In this document: in pieces, positions 42,962 to 55,501 of the stretch
How the letters are laid out: every line of letters begins with the position of its first letter
How positions within the stretch are numbered: position 1 is the stretch's first letter
Origin: Branchiostoma floridae
Lineage: Eukaryota; Chordata; Leptocardii; Amphioxiformes; Branchiostomatidae
Direction of reading: 5' to 3'
Length of the DNA stretch: 64,000 bases
Assembly (NCBI RefSeq): GCF_000003815.2
Contig: NC_049993.1
Location: forward strand, 19,212,134-19,276,133
Translations under genes and position numbers: made by a program
The notes under the pieces: generated by a model
Seen by the model: only the letters and a program-made list of their open reading frames with translations
What the model was told of the DNA's origin: nothing
Database searches by the model: none

Positions 42962-45900
42962 TCATCCAAATATGGGGTTGTCCAGTGTAGGCAGCTGGCA
43001 CGTATCGCCCGTCCAGCCCACGTCACACAGGCACAGGTACCGGGACAGCAGGTTCACGCAGGAACCACCATTGGCACATGGGCCGCTCTCGCACTCGTCT
43101 ATTTCTATAGACAAACAGAAAAATGTATTATGTATAGCTTGATTATCTCGATTTCAGTAAAGAAAGAAACTCATTAAATGATATGTACGTCCTTTTTCGG
43201 GTTAGAATGACCAATCAGTTAGAACACGTGACTGCGTTAGTAATTGATCAAAAGTATCAGAAAAACCTACACCTTCACCATGCAAGTTATGGCTAATAAG
43301 CCTTGAAGTAGACAATCAACTGCCTTTATGTATCTATCCTATGTATTACTTAACTTTGTCAAGAGAAACAGTATGGTTTGTAGAGTCATGTTTAGGTTTG
43401 ACCGTTTGTAAGTTTACAAAACAACTTCTGATAACAATAAGTTGAGTCGTTTTCATTCAAGAAATTATCAGGTCGTAAGATCCAAACCCTCATCAGAGCA
43501 CCCCACCTGCACAGAACCCGGCTGGTCCGTCCGTGTACCCGTCCTTACACTCACAGCGGAAACTCCCCTCCGTGTTCTCACAGCGCGAGTTCGGGTCGGG
43601 GCAGGCGTTCGCGTTAGCCGCACACTCGTCTATATCTGTGAAGAGGCAAGATTCACTCTGCACGTCATCAAACTATCAACCAATCAATAGCCGATAAACT
43701 TATAGATTAAAAAAATTACTTGCCAAGTTTCTTTCTTTAAATTGTAAATGCGCATGTAGGTGTAGAATTTCTTCCTAGACATTATAACAGTAGACTTCAC
43801 TGGAATCTCCTTCAATGACATTGAACAATGGTGTAGAGAAAATTACATCTCCAAACAATACTTCATATAATTATAGTTTGTTTTTAACAATTGAGAATGT
43901 TTACCGAAACAGTTGTTGACAGTCCCGTCGCCTTGGTAACCGTTGCTACACTGGCAGGTGCGGCTGCCGGGAGTGTTGACGCAGCGGCCTCGGTCTTGGT
44001 CGCATCCCCCAGACTGCACCGCGCACTCGTCCACGTCTACATAGAATTAGGGGGGGACACTATTTTGCAAAAATGCAGTTTTTGATGAAATACGCCCCTA
44101 GAAATATGGAGACGGTCCATCTGAATATGAAAATGTAAAAATTTTGAAAATATTTGATTGCTAACCCCCCTGTACATGCCCCCTGAAGTTTTTAAGTTGA
44201 CAATGTACTAAACTAGTATAATGCTATACTACCAAACATGCTTAATGCCTTAGAAATTGTACTTTGGCATCCTTGGCAGAATATTTGACTTCAGGAGAGA
44301 TCATTGTGGATATCTGAACCTCCAAATGTATTTCCCATGCAAATATGGACTATTCCAAATCACCCCCATGGCAAAAATGGACTGATCCAAACTCAAAATT
44401 GGACAAAACGGGCTACAGGTATATTATAGTATAGTCTGTATTCATTTCGACCAATTTTTACATTCAATCGCACAGAGGCAGTTAGCCTTGTAGGATTTCA
44501 AAACGCCAGTGGTACTCAAGTACTCAAATAAACAGATTTCTTTGTAGCGAAATGGAGTATCACAAGTTTTCACTTACTGAATCAGGTCCAGGTTCAGGTC
44601 CGAACCTCTGGACCTGAACCACACCTGCATGACCCTGAATTTTCTGTACCGTTTACTCACCCCTATTAGGCACCCCTGTAGTTACATGTAACTTATGTTT
44701 TATCCTATTAAGAAATAAATACGTATGCATGTAGGTGGGGGAAAGTTGTGTTCCAACTGAAAAAATTCAGGTTGCCCACTGCGCTACCTGGATTTAAAAT
44801 TACGACTTACGTTGCGCCAACCAAAATGCAGTTTCAAGTGTGCAAGTGGGTATTTCGAGCATTGTTGCTGGAGGTAAAGGATGCAGCCTTTGGGTTTATC
44901 TCTAAGGAGATTCCTTTATTCCTTTATTCCGATACCCTTTAGCCCTATTTAGGGCTAGTCTACCAGGGTTCATATGAAACAATGAAACATACATAACAAA
45001 CGCAAATATATACACAAACATACATGTATATATACAAACAGATAACGGCACTAACGGCACAGTTCCAACAGACAAGGAAATAAGAAGTCTGTAGTGCCAT
45101 TGTCCAAGTGGTAACCACAAAAACCAATCTGAAGTGGTACTGAAAAAGATAAGAGAACCTGGATCGTTTAGACAGTACAGTAGAGAAGTCAGGAAAGGAG
45201 GCAGGATACCAGAGATTCTGATAGCTTGGAAGAGAAATGAAGAGGAGCTTAAGAAGCAAGGACTTAATGGGAAAGAGATTGCAAACATTGCTGTTGATTG
45301 GAAGAGAGACAAATACCTACTACAAACCCTTAAAACCCAACATGGATCTTTCACATCAACAGCAGAAGTTGATATATTGTACGTGTAAAGCTGGCCCAAC
45401 TCAAGAACACAGCCCTGTCCGATAACCACGAAAACTCCATCTGCGGTCAACCTAAAATTGTACTTGAACAATGTTACACGCCATTGACACCATCAATGAG
45501 TATAAATTTGACTATGGTTCTTTTGATTCTGTTGTAAATAGATGTACCAATAAAACATTGTTGAAATTCAGTATCGCAGGCATCTTGCTTACAATGACAG
45601 ATATCAGGGCTCGAAATACTACCTGCTTATGCAGGGTAGTGCAGGTAAACTTGGAGCTGTGTAGGTATTTCTGGTGTCTACCTGCACCTAACCTGCACTG
45701 GTCCATGTACTGAGTATATACAGGTTAGTGCAGGTAAAATTGGGGCTGTGCAGGTATTTCTGGTGTCTACCTGCACCTAACCTGCACTGGTCCATGTACT
45801 GGGTAGAGGTTAGTGCAGGTAAAATTGGAGCTGTGCAGGTATTTCTGGTGTCTACCTGCACCTAACCTGCACTGGTCCATGTAATGGGTATATAGTACAG

Positions 45901-48445
45901 GTAAAATTGGAGATGTGCAGGTTAGTGCAGGTAAAATTGGAGCTGTGCAGGTATTTTTGATGTCTACCTGCACCTAACATGCACTGGTCCCAAATACTAG
46001 GTTTTTATACATAAACGTTATATGATGTAGGTGTACGTGGATTGCTATTAGCTGCATTGAATGTTATCACTACCACCTATATTAAGTAATATTCTGTAGA
46101 AAAGAAAAAATAGCAATGGTTCCTGAACAATTTTAGTATGAACTATACTTCCAAAATTCAGAGTGGTACAGGTAAAATTTGTCTGGTGCAGGCTATTTTC
46201 AATGTTACCTGCAACAGTGCAGGTATGCAGAAAAAGTATTTCGAGCCTTGGGTATAGTATGTACAATGTACAAGAGAGCTTAGTAGTAGAGAGAACAGTC
46301 AACTGTTGCTTTTCTGTCCATACTTCTCGACACATATACAAAAACACTGGTTTTAAGCTTGGCAAAAAACTGTGTTTTTGTAACCTTGAAACAATGTTTC
46401 TTTTTGAAGTTGCCCAATTCCTTGGCATCGAGTGGCATCGAGTGCTGAAGCTAAAGGCACTCTGTAGTTGATTTGGTACTCTTTGTTATTCTCAGCACTT
46501 GTCGAATTACTGCCCTACCGTGATTTTTGGGCCAAATAATGGAAATTCGCCCCAATACTTGCTGCCTTGTTGCCATGGCAACCAAGAATATTAAGCCAAA
46601 ACCTGATAGAAAGGTATCTTGGAGTGTAATGTATCATTTAATTACACAAAATGTGCAAAAAGAACTGAAGTAATGCAGTCAGTGCTTGCAGACCTTAGCA
46701 ACGTCACACAAGTACATGGCGAGGGGGGTATCCAAACTTCAGGGGGTATGTACAGGGGGGTTAGAGTTTTACAATTGCCTAATTTTTGTGATTTCTGTGT
46801 TTATATAGATCATCTCCATATTTTAGGATGCGTATTTCAAAAAGTTTGTACTAATGTCCCCCCCTAATAGAATAATCATGGTGATGATGGTCAAAAACTT
46901 AACAGAAAAGTCAACCTTAAGGAGACTTTAGCTTTTCAAACTTCTACTGAGTTTCAGTCTTCTTCGGGAAGAATGACCCACTACTCCGTCACGTGACCAT
47001 ACGGACACGTGACTTGGACGATGACTACAAAATCCTTGTAGTTGTAGCTTAGACTATGAAGTTAGACCTTGTCGAAACGGATCTAATCTTATGCATAAAC
47101 ATGTATCATCATTTGCGCAAATGCAAATGTATGCAGTCCAAAATGTATGCATCTAAGATTATGGCTTAGTTCTTGCCTTGGGTCTAAGTAGTCGGGACTC
47201 GAAGAGGTAATGTTGAGTCCAAAGGAGGTCGTAAACAATAAACAACAAACAAACAAACAAACAGCTCTACCTGCACATTGCCCACCGGAGTCCTGGTACC
47301 CTTCCCGACAGGCACAGCGGAAGCTCCCGGCGGTGTTCACACAAACGGAGGTCACGTCAGGACAGGCGGCCGCGTCCTCGGCACACTCGTCTATATCTGT
47401 AGTTACGGGAGAACTGGCATCAACTGGCTGAGTGGATAGGATAGTATTACAAAAAGAGATCGAGGGGTTATAATTCCTGGCAATATACGCTGTGTCATTG
47501 GAAATGGCACTTAACACGTCTTTCCTCACTCTATTTAGGTATAGAAAAGGGTTCCGTTAGAGAGGGAAAGGCGGTGGAATGAAAGGGATGGGCTTCACCT
47601 TCAAATATATACATATTGTGACCTAGACACAGTGTATAACAACCAACTGCCCCTACCGCAAAAGGCCATGGGACTATATTTACCTGTCTTTACCTGCCTT
47701 TTCCTTAAGGAAGAAGTGAAAATGGTTATGACTTAAGCTCCTTGAGTAAGTTTGGGGTATTGACTTGTTTTCAACATCGTGTCCCTCGCTTTGAATTTTG
47801 TGCCTTTTTCTACGCATTAAAGATCTAGAGGGAGACCGAGGAAGACATGGCTCAACACTGCCCTCGAGGATACCAGACTAACCACCGGAAACAACAACCT
47901 GAAACTGAATGATGTAGAAAAGATGGCCCAGAACCGCCTGGAATGGCGACGGATGGTTCGCAGCAGACGGAAAATCCTTGATGCAGGCCACTCCACAGGA
48001 GGAGACCTTAACAAGTAACAAGTAAGTCTACGCATTATCTTCATTGACAGCCTCTAGACACGTTAGTAGATGGAGCATCCTTAAGGTTCCTGAGCAGATA
48101 TTGTGTTTCGGCTTTTTGCACATCATCTTGTTCCTGTCCTGCGTCTTGAAGTGCTACTCTACCTTTTTTCTTCCATAGTGACCAGTCACCATTCATGTCA
48201 ATCTGTTAGAAAACTACTCCTTCAAGTTACGCGTGCTCTATTTGACAAAAACAACTTCTAAGAGAACCATGGCCAGTGACCCCCTAGACAGTCTGGAAGC
48301 CGTGGGGTCAGTCGATGAATGTAAAGAAACCAATTCAGTCTCACTTCAACAGGTCAAGAGGACGGAACAGGTCAGGCGGCGGTGCTTGTACCACAATCCC
48401 CCTCCTTACACTGAGCTCGGGTTCGTGTCTCTCTCTCTGTCTCTC

Positions 48446-48477
<32 letters not shown>

Positions 48478-51400
48478 CCTCTCTCTCAGTGAGTCTCTCT
48501 GTGGTGTCTGTGTGTATGTGTGTGTGTGTGTGTGACATTTAACATTTGTCATTATCTATATGAGCCAAACAGTCAAGAGGACGGAACAGGTCAGGTGGCG
48601 GTGCTTGTACCACAATCCGCACCTTCTTACTCTGAGCTGGGTTCTTGGGGAGCAAACATCTTCAGTCAGAGCTGGGCCTGTCAGCCGGAATCGTGACGTG
48701 TGCTACGTCACGCGTGACGTGAGTGTGTGCCTTTCTCATAAATTACGTAATATCTCCGACTCAATATCGTCAGTGATTCACTGTTACTGCATGTTGATTG
48801 CTTGAGTCTCTCAGTCTTTCTCTGCGTGACTCTGTTTGTGGGTGTGAAGGTGGATGTGATTGATACAGAAAGATCTTTATTGACACAGCAACATCGTAAG
48901 GTCTATTACAACTATATATCTGAACAAACAGTTGTATACGAATAAACTACCTACATGAATTGATAAGCGTGTTTGTGTGTGTGCGCGCGCGCGTGTGTGT
49001 GCATGTGTGTGTGTTGTGTTTATCTGTGTATGTCCTAGTCAATATGGGCCTAGCAGTTGATGCATAGAAGTAGATTTTCAAAACAGGTATAGTTTTACCG
49101 AAACAGTTGTTTATTGTCCCGTCGCCTTGGTAACCGTCCAGACACTGGCACGTCCTGCCACCATCCGTGTTGACGCACTGTCCTCTGTCCACGTCACAGC
49201 CTCCAGACTGCACTGCGCACTCGTCAATATCTGTGACCAGGGGGAGACAAGCAACAAATCTGATAAACAAGAAACACCCGACATAATACCTGCAACCGTT
49301 GAGTAAAGCACCTTCTTCACTTGAGGCATTCGACGGTGACCGTGACTCAATGGGCATAGACTACTGGCCAGGCGATATATCACAGTGACTGTAGATGAAG
49401 AGGTAAAAGCCACCTATAACATTATTGGCCAATCTTTGATGCACGCCTTTTTCCTTCATTAACCCAATGGCATGCTTATGACGGTTAGCCTGGGTACCAT
49501 CCGGATAGTACTTCGCTTCTATGTTCGCTTCTGCTATCTGGCAGTATGGATGTGCAACCAATAAGAAGTACAACGCAAGCTTTTGTTTGGTCCACACATC
49601 GTAGCAATATGATGATAATCAATAATCAGCCTCACCAGTGCACTGCCCACCCGACTCCTGGTACCCGTCTCTACACACGCACCGGAAACTGCCTTCCGTG
49701 TTCACGCAGTCCGCGTTCGTGACGTCATCGCAAGCTGTCGCATCCTCGGTACATTCATCTAGATCTGACCGAAATGAAAAGTAAAAGTTAGTTCAACAAA
49801 CTTGGACTACTTTATCCTGGAATACTTGTAAGAGACTGCCATTTAGAAAAACACTGTTAAAGTAGCTTTAATAGGATGCATATATAGCCAGATAGACATG
49901 TAGATACTTAGATAGATAGACGGAAAGATTATAGGATAGCTGGATTATTAATAGATGGATGGATGGATGGATGGAGAGATAGATGGATGGATGGATGGAT
50001 GGATGGATGGAAAGATAAATGGATGTTACTTACCCACGCAGGAGAAACCGTCTCCCGTGAAGCCTTGTGCACATGCGCACTGGAAGGACCCTGGCACGTT
50101 AGTACAGACGGCTGTGACGTCACAGGCCGGAGCTGACCCGGCGGTGCATTCATCTACATCTGGGGCAGGCGGAGATGGCTTTAGTCAAAACAGACTTCCT
50201 GTTTCTTTGTGATTTTATCAACCATACGCCCCAGATATTGATATAGAGTTAATCTGTCGAAAGCGACCATTCAAGGGGCTTGAAGAAAATGATCACTGTG
50301 GACATGGTTTATATGGACAGGGTTTTTAATGCTCGGGTCAATAGAAAAACAATTTTAGGGACCACCTCTAAGAGGTGGCAACAAAAAGTGACCTCATGCA
50401 GAAGACACTAGTTCAGTTCACTGCAGTACTACGAAGTCCTTTTTATCTGCAAACCCCCACTGTAATCGGTCTACAAATTAATACAATAACACGTTTCCAC
50501 CATTTTTCACACAACACACATCTTTAACACACCAACATGGCGGACGCTGAATTACGTCACTGTCACGTGAGTGCAAACGCCATATTTGGAAATCGAGGTT
50601 ACCTCTTAAACAGTTCTGTCCCCAGAAGCCGTCCGCACAGATGCAGGTGTAGGTCTCTCCGTCAGCGTTCCCTACGCATACTCCGTCATTCCGGCACGGG
50701 TTGGACAGGCAGGCTGCGGGGCGGGGCGTTGCCATGGCTACCGACTCGGTAGCCACATCCACTGTTGTTTTAGGCGAGGAAATAGCATTACTTTTCTTAC
50801 GCGCAAAATCGCTAACATTGGAGACCAAACTGCCACACGCCGAATAGGTTCTGATTGTTTAAGAATTTCCTTTCTTTCCCATATCTTCGCTTCCTTCTTA
50901 TCCTTTCTCATCCACTCACTCAGTCATGTTCCTCTCTACTGAACTGAAACACAAGCTAGGTTGCTTATAGTTAGGAATGAAGAATCAGTCGTGATACATG
51001 ACGTCAGCAATGGGTCAAAGGTGCCAGGAAGTCTATACCGCCCACAGACTCTAATGGTTGATGTGCCCTGAACGAGAAAACTTCATAGAGTATTCCCCTT
51101 AATTCTATTCAAACAAAATGGCAATCTAAACAAAGGTGAGTTACCTATGAGATATGTGATGACGACAGCAACTATCAGTGCGAGCACGACCAGGACGATA
51201 CAGAAGTTCCTGCTGGTCACGTTCTGAGCTCTCGCGAGGTTCTGCGTGTCTCTGAGCAGCCGCCGCTTGTGCCTGATGACGGACAGGTACAGCTGCCTGT
51301 CTGTGTACCGATTTTCCTTGTCCGCCTCCTTAGGAAGGAAGGAAAGAGGTAAGAATCAATGGTCGTCATCATCCTCATCAACATCATCATCACAACATCA

Positions 51401-53860
51401 TCAACATCAGCACAATCAACATCATTATCATCAACATCAGTATTATCATCAACATCATCAGCAACAAAATCAACAATCATCAGCACAAACACCATCATCA
51501 TCATCATCAATACTGCCATCACCATCACCAGCAACACCATCGGCATTATCATCATCGTCGTCATAATGATCATTATCATCACTATTTGGCATTCTACTGT
51601 CTATCCCCGCTTTTGTAATGAATAGTGTTTATAAAAGGACCCACGATTTAAAACTTTTCCCATCAATTTCGTCACCTCTCATCAATAGTGTTATTTTTAT
51701 TTGGTATTAGCTATAGATTGAGTCAGTACCTGAGGCTTGCCATTTTCCTCCACAGCGCCTTCAGTGTTGGTAACATCCTTTTCGTCTCCTGGTGAAACCT
51801 TCACGGGAACTACAGCGGCGCTTTTCCTGTGGTGGTCGGTGAAGGAGCCCACCCCTCCCCGAACAGAGGTCTCGTCCTGCACGGTAAGAGCCGGCTGCCC
51901 GGCCCGGGAACTTGGGGTCCGAGTGGTCCCGTCTTCAACCGTCCCAGGCATTACACTGTCTGTCGTCAAGGCTCTACAAAGCGGTGGGCAAATGTTGCAA
52001 CTGTTTCCTCATTTCTTTCAACTTATTTGCTAGGAACTTTTGTGAAAAAAGTAGCAGCTGTTTCCTCATTTCTTTAAACTTAGAAAAGTCTTAAGTCTTG
52101 TAAACTTGAAGCAACGTTTAGTGCAAAATACACAGCAAGATGATGAGAAATGACGAATTAAACCAAATTAAAGAGGAGCATGTAAAAGTGCCTAGTACAG
52201 TTGTTTTACACGTTGGGCCGGAATACACGTCACACACAAACACAGCCATCATGAATTGAGCATAAGTGTTCTCAAAGCTTTCCAAACCTAACAAAGTCAA
52301 AGATTTACCTATCCGTGTCTTCGTGCACCTTGGAGTTCTCCGAGTCTTCTAGGAAGACGTCTTGAAGGCGCCCGTCATGGCTGTGACGTGTCAGCGGTCT
52401 CACGACGTGCGTGGACGGGCTTACCTTCGCGGTGAAGACGTCTTGGGAGAGTCTTCTGTCGGAGTTGGGTCTTCTGGGGGTCAGAAGAGATGTAAGACAC
52501 AGTGCTCCGAACGCTGCCACGCTTGATAAGAAAAAGATTTGTTGGCAGTAGCTACATGTTTCCGAGTCTGATACTTTATTGAATATCTTACAACTTACTC
52601 TTAGAAGACACCACGAGCAAAAAATCAGCATCAGTTTTTTTTCAAGTTGAAGAATAGAGCAGTCTTCCCTATAAAATCAGCCAATGCGAGATGTTTGCAA
52701 CAATCATCGAAATTAAGTGCATTTGTGTTGCGACCGTCACCAAATAAAGGCAAACTAAAGGAAATATGAATACGAAAATAAAGGTTACCTGTCTTCCGCG
52801 ACAGGTGTAGACGTCTTCGTGTTTGCCGTCAAGTCATGGGAACTTGCCGGGAGGGCGTCTTCGTTTCCAACTAAAGACTTCTGCCGGTACTTTCTGTCTT
52901 CTAGTGTTTTGATACAGGTGTTCTTCCGGTGGTCGAAGTACTGAAAGACATATAGTAGCGATTATTAGAAAACAGAACACGTACGGCCATAAACTACAGG
53001 AACAATGAAGGGTATTCGGCAGAAATTTCTTTTAAAATTAATCTAGAAAAAAATTCTGCCTACCCTAAGGCTTATAAGTTATATTATTAGGTCACATTTC
53101 CAAACCGGGGATCGGCCAAGCAGTTTTCGGGAGCGAAAAGAATGAAAATTTTCTTAAAACATCCCGGCTGGGCCCCGGTTTGGAAATGTGACCAAAGCCT
53201 AAGCACTATTGTTGAGTTCCTTACCGTAAATGTGATGTGTCGTTCTCTCTCCAGACCCTGTACAGCCAGGAAAGGACCCCGGGGTTCCAGCGAGCTCTGA
53301 TCATGGACGGCAGTCATCATGTGGCTTCTGCTTTTCGGGCCCGAGAAAACCACCTTCTGGAAGTTAGAAGGGAAATGGTAGAAGTGAAATTCCAATTAAT
53401 TTGTCGTCTGGATGGCGGAAGGGTTGTTCTGAATTGTATCCATCATATTTTGTTCCGCGTGTCATACTTTTGGATAGACGTTATGTAGAAGTAGCACTGC
53501 GAGAACCACTCTCTCACTACAACTGAAGAAAATGTATAGTGTTTGCATGAGAATATTTGTCCCCCAAAAGGTATCAGCCGATTCCATTTGTATTTGCGGT
53601 ATGGATCGAAGAAGTCTATAAGTTTCTAGTCACTTTGTATGATCCTGAATCGGCTCAGAAGGAAGCTTCATATAGCCCTAGACATAATCGGATTAAACAC
53701 ACTTACCTTGTCGTCTCTTCCCTTCTTACACGGATCCCCCGAGCCACTGTCTTGAGCGTTCGTCCGTCTCAAGATACCCGGGACGAAAAGAGGAGCACCA
53801 AGGCGTCGCTTCAGGAGACTCCTCTCTTTCTCAAGTGATTGCTCTTCCTTGCAAGACTGT
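42962..53860 (-). CDS. Type II membrane protein with eight EGF domains; 5' end unresolved
   Basis: Exons on the minus strand, 5' to 3': partial 53707-~53860, then 53225-53356, 52789-52940, 52309-52473, 51730-51973, 51145-51328, 50603-50761, 50034-50159, 49636-49764, 49099-49230, 47271-47396, 43905-44036, 43507-43635, 42962-43104. Phases agree from 53356 on, giving at least 650 aa. The N-terminal part is hydrophilic and Ser/Arg-rich. Exon 51145-51328 has basic residues followed by the membrane segment [20 protein letters not shown], and all EGF domains come after it, so the C-terminus is extracellular (type II). EGF1 ([14 protein letters not shown]) is ordinary. EGF2-8 begin D(I/V/L)DEC or EIDEC, the calcium-binding type, and each fills one phase 1-1 exon. 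The protein ends [13 protein letters not shown]3-4 and EGF5-6 are a duplicated pair. No known ortholog recognised; an adhesion or receptor role is inferred. The first ATG was not found. Confidence 0.78.
44885..45475 (-). mobile_element. LINE-like 3' end with GGAATAAA tail
   Basis: The minus-strand sequence ends GGTATCGGAATAAAGGAATA with a repeated GGAATAAA microsatellite, a tail style seen in CR1/L2-type LINEs. Upstream, hydrophobic ORF fragments are open but carry no clear reverse-transcriptase motif. The classification is tentative. A plus-strand ORF at 45134-45388 with no recognisable domain overlaps it. Confidence 0.4.
45605..46250. mobile_element. CAGGGCTCGAAATAC element with amplified core
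   Basis: It has the same ends as 2862-3211 (CAGGGCTCGAAATAC ... GTATTTCGAGCCTTG). The inner block beginning GGTTAGTGCAGGTAAA and ending CCTGCACTGGTCCATGTA is repeated about four times, which makes it nearly twice as long as the first copy. It is not autonomous. Confidence 0.65.
47815..48018 (+). pseudogene. LINE ORF2 C-terminal fragment
   Basis: The plus strand encodes [20 protein letters not shown] and then [20 protein letters not shown] before a stop. The RGRPxKTW...DR..WRR pattern is the usual C-terminal end of many LINE reverse-transcriptase proteins. It is truncated and lies in an EGF-gene intron, antisense to the host. Confidence 0.7.
48420..48540. repeat. (CT)n then (GT)n microsatellite
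   Basis: CTCTCT repeats with small interruptions pass into TGTGTG. ORFs here on both strands are repeat translations. The flanking sequence GTCAAGAGGACGGAACAGGTCAGG(C/T)GG occurs twice, near 48353 and 48573, marking a local duplication around the microsatellite. Confidence 0.9.
49950..50025. repeat. (GGAT)n microsatellite
   Basis: GGAT repeats lie within about 10 bp of the donor of the EGF2 exon (50034-50159). Confidence 0.9.
51355..51580. repeat. (CAT)n-rich imperfect repeat
   Basis: CATCAT/CAACAT trinucleotides dominate for about 220 bp in the intron before the transmembrane exon. ORFs across it are repeat artefacts. Confidence 0.85.
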
Positions 53861-55495
53861 TTCCTTAATGACTAGTGCGTTACTCACAATCCTTTCCATT
53901 TCTTAAGACTTACATTCTAGTTGTCAAGGCGTGCGCGTAGTTTCTTAAACGCAGAATCCGCACTTCCCGTCTTTTTACCTTTTACTGAGGAAAACCTACG
54001 CCAGCGTTGCCCTGTGCGACTCCTGTGGTCTAAAGAACGTTCTTGTGCGCCCAGCCCTGTATATCTAATCCTAGAGACAAACATTGTCTCATTAGTTAGC
54101 GTGCCCGCTCTTAAAACTGAAATCAACCATTGGAAGCAAGGTGTAAATGAGCAATTGGTCTTTTGCCAATATGTCTCCCATTCTAACCTAACAAACAAAC
54201 CTAATACATTGTATTACGAATCAGCCCACGAAAATGTGGCAAAGTGTTGTATTTACACCTAATGCACTCCAGTTCCATATAAAATCTATAGAACAAGGTT
54301 CTGAAATTCAATACGATCAGGCATCATCACAAAATTAACTAATAACTGTTTGGTGGAACTAGGTTCTGACATCCAATACTCTCCTTTTAGCGCTAATGTT
54401 TCACCTTTTTACAAAGTCAGTTTGGACATTACATACGTCAAATGGTTGCTAAGCGATGAAACACAGGAGAAACACTTTTTAGACTTCTATTTCTTCCTGT
54501 ACAAGACGTCATTGTGGCGACTCTGTACTAGTGGGAGGGGCATTATGTAACTTAAGGGTCTTTAAGGAGTGTTGGGTTGCAGAAGACGTTTTCATAGGTC
54601 GACCGAAATCTTGAGAGCTACTTGAGATAATTGGTCCAATTAACACACCTGCTATTGAAGTATCGTCGACGTTTGTTGTTACCAAATCGTCTGGAAAGTG
54701 ACGTCTGAGTGTATGTTCAGTTATTGAGTGTGTGGCGCATGTAAAAGGCTGGTCTGTGACATACTTTTTCCCCAACACTGGAAGACCACGTCAACATATT
54801 TGCTCTGAGATTTCATTGCAAAAATCAAGCAAGGTTAAGACAGTAAACCACAAATTTACAGTTTACCACAAGTTGCTTGTAGTTCTAAGCACCAAACACT
54901 ATTGAATAATCCGTGTGACATCTCTTTAATGTATTTCATCTCAGTATCTTGATCATAAAAAAGTTTAATCATGTCAATGTTGTCCTCAGACAATAAAAAC
55001 ATCCTCTAAAAACTAACAAATATCTATCCTAAAATCCCACATTTAGTCAGATAACATACATAGAAATAAAACATATGGCTACTTCACATGTAAATCACAA
55101 TATACAGTCAAACTTTTCCTACTTAATTTCTACTTCCATACTACTCTTCAAGCAGAGGTAATTAGTGTTGGAACAGTTTGGAAATATTGCACTTAAAGCT
55201 TCCCTCATAATATGTCTTCTCATTAAAAGCCTCGAGACTTACACTTCAAGAATTTCACCATGTCTTTCAATGCTACTAGTTCTCCTTTCCTTTTAATTAG
55301 AAGACCATGTTCCCTGTGTCTTTGTACAGGAAACTTTTTGTATAAAACATCTTCACATAAAAACTATCTCTTCATTCTCATGACAGCATGCATGAATTGA
55401 ACAAGTCTCTCACTGCTTGGTCCCTTTTAAGGCTTTTTTGAAAAATATGTTTCTTGTGGAAACTTACCATAAAATGCCTTCAACTTAAGATTTTA
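53861..55495. other. Upstream region of the EGF gene; no clear gene
   Basis: A consensus donor GTAAGT on the minus strand near 53909-53914 may mark a 5' non-coding exon of the EGF gene. Minus-strand ORFs at 53917-54198 and 54509-54778 have no recognisable domain. The rest is AT-rich. Confidence 0.35.
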
Positions 55496-55501
55496 TTTCT
55501 A

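Larger units (their letters stand above)
44048..46866. mobile_element. 2.8-kb segment bounded by long inverted repeats
   Basis: The left end GGGGGGACACTATTTTGCAA, with TTTGATGAAATACGCCCC and CTAACCCCCCTGTACATGCC, matches the inverse of the right end (CTAATGTCCCCCCC, GGATGCGTATTTCAAAAAG, GTATGTACAGGGGGGTTAG). The arms are about 180 bp and weaker similarity may extend further in. It lies in the intron between EGF5 and EGF6 and contains a LINE fragment and the second CAGGGCTCG element. Confidence 0.5.

Noticed and set aside
44902-45471. Minus-strand 189-codon ORF as a gene
   Set aside because: It overlaps a LINE-like 3' end with GGAATAAA tail and has no recognisable domain or splice partner.
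53917-54198. Minus-strand ORF as the first coding exon of the EGF gene
   Set aside because: Its frame reaches a stop just before the only good donor, and the next exon has no matching in-frame join, so it is more likely 5' UTR or chance.
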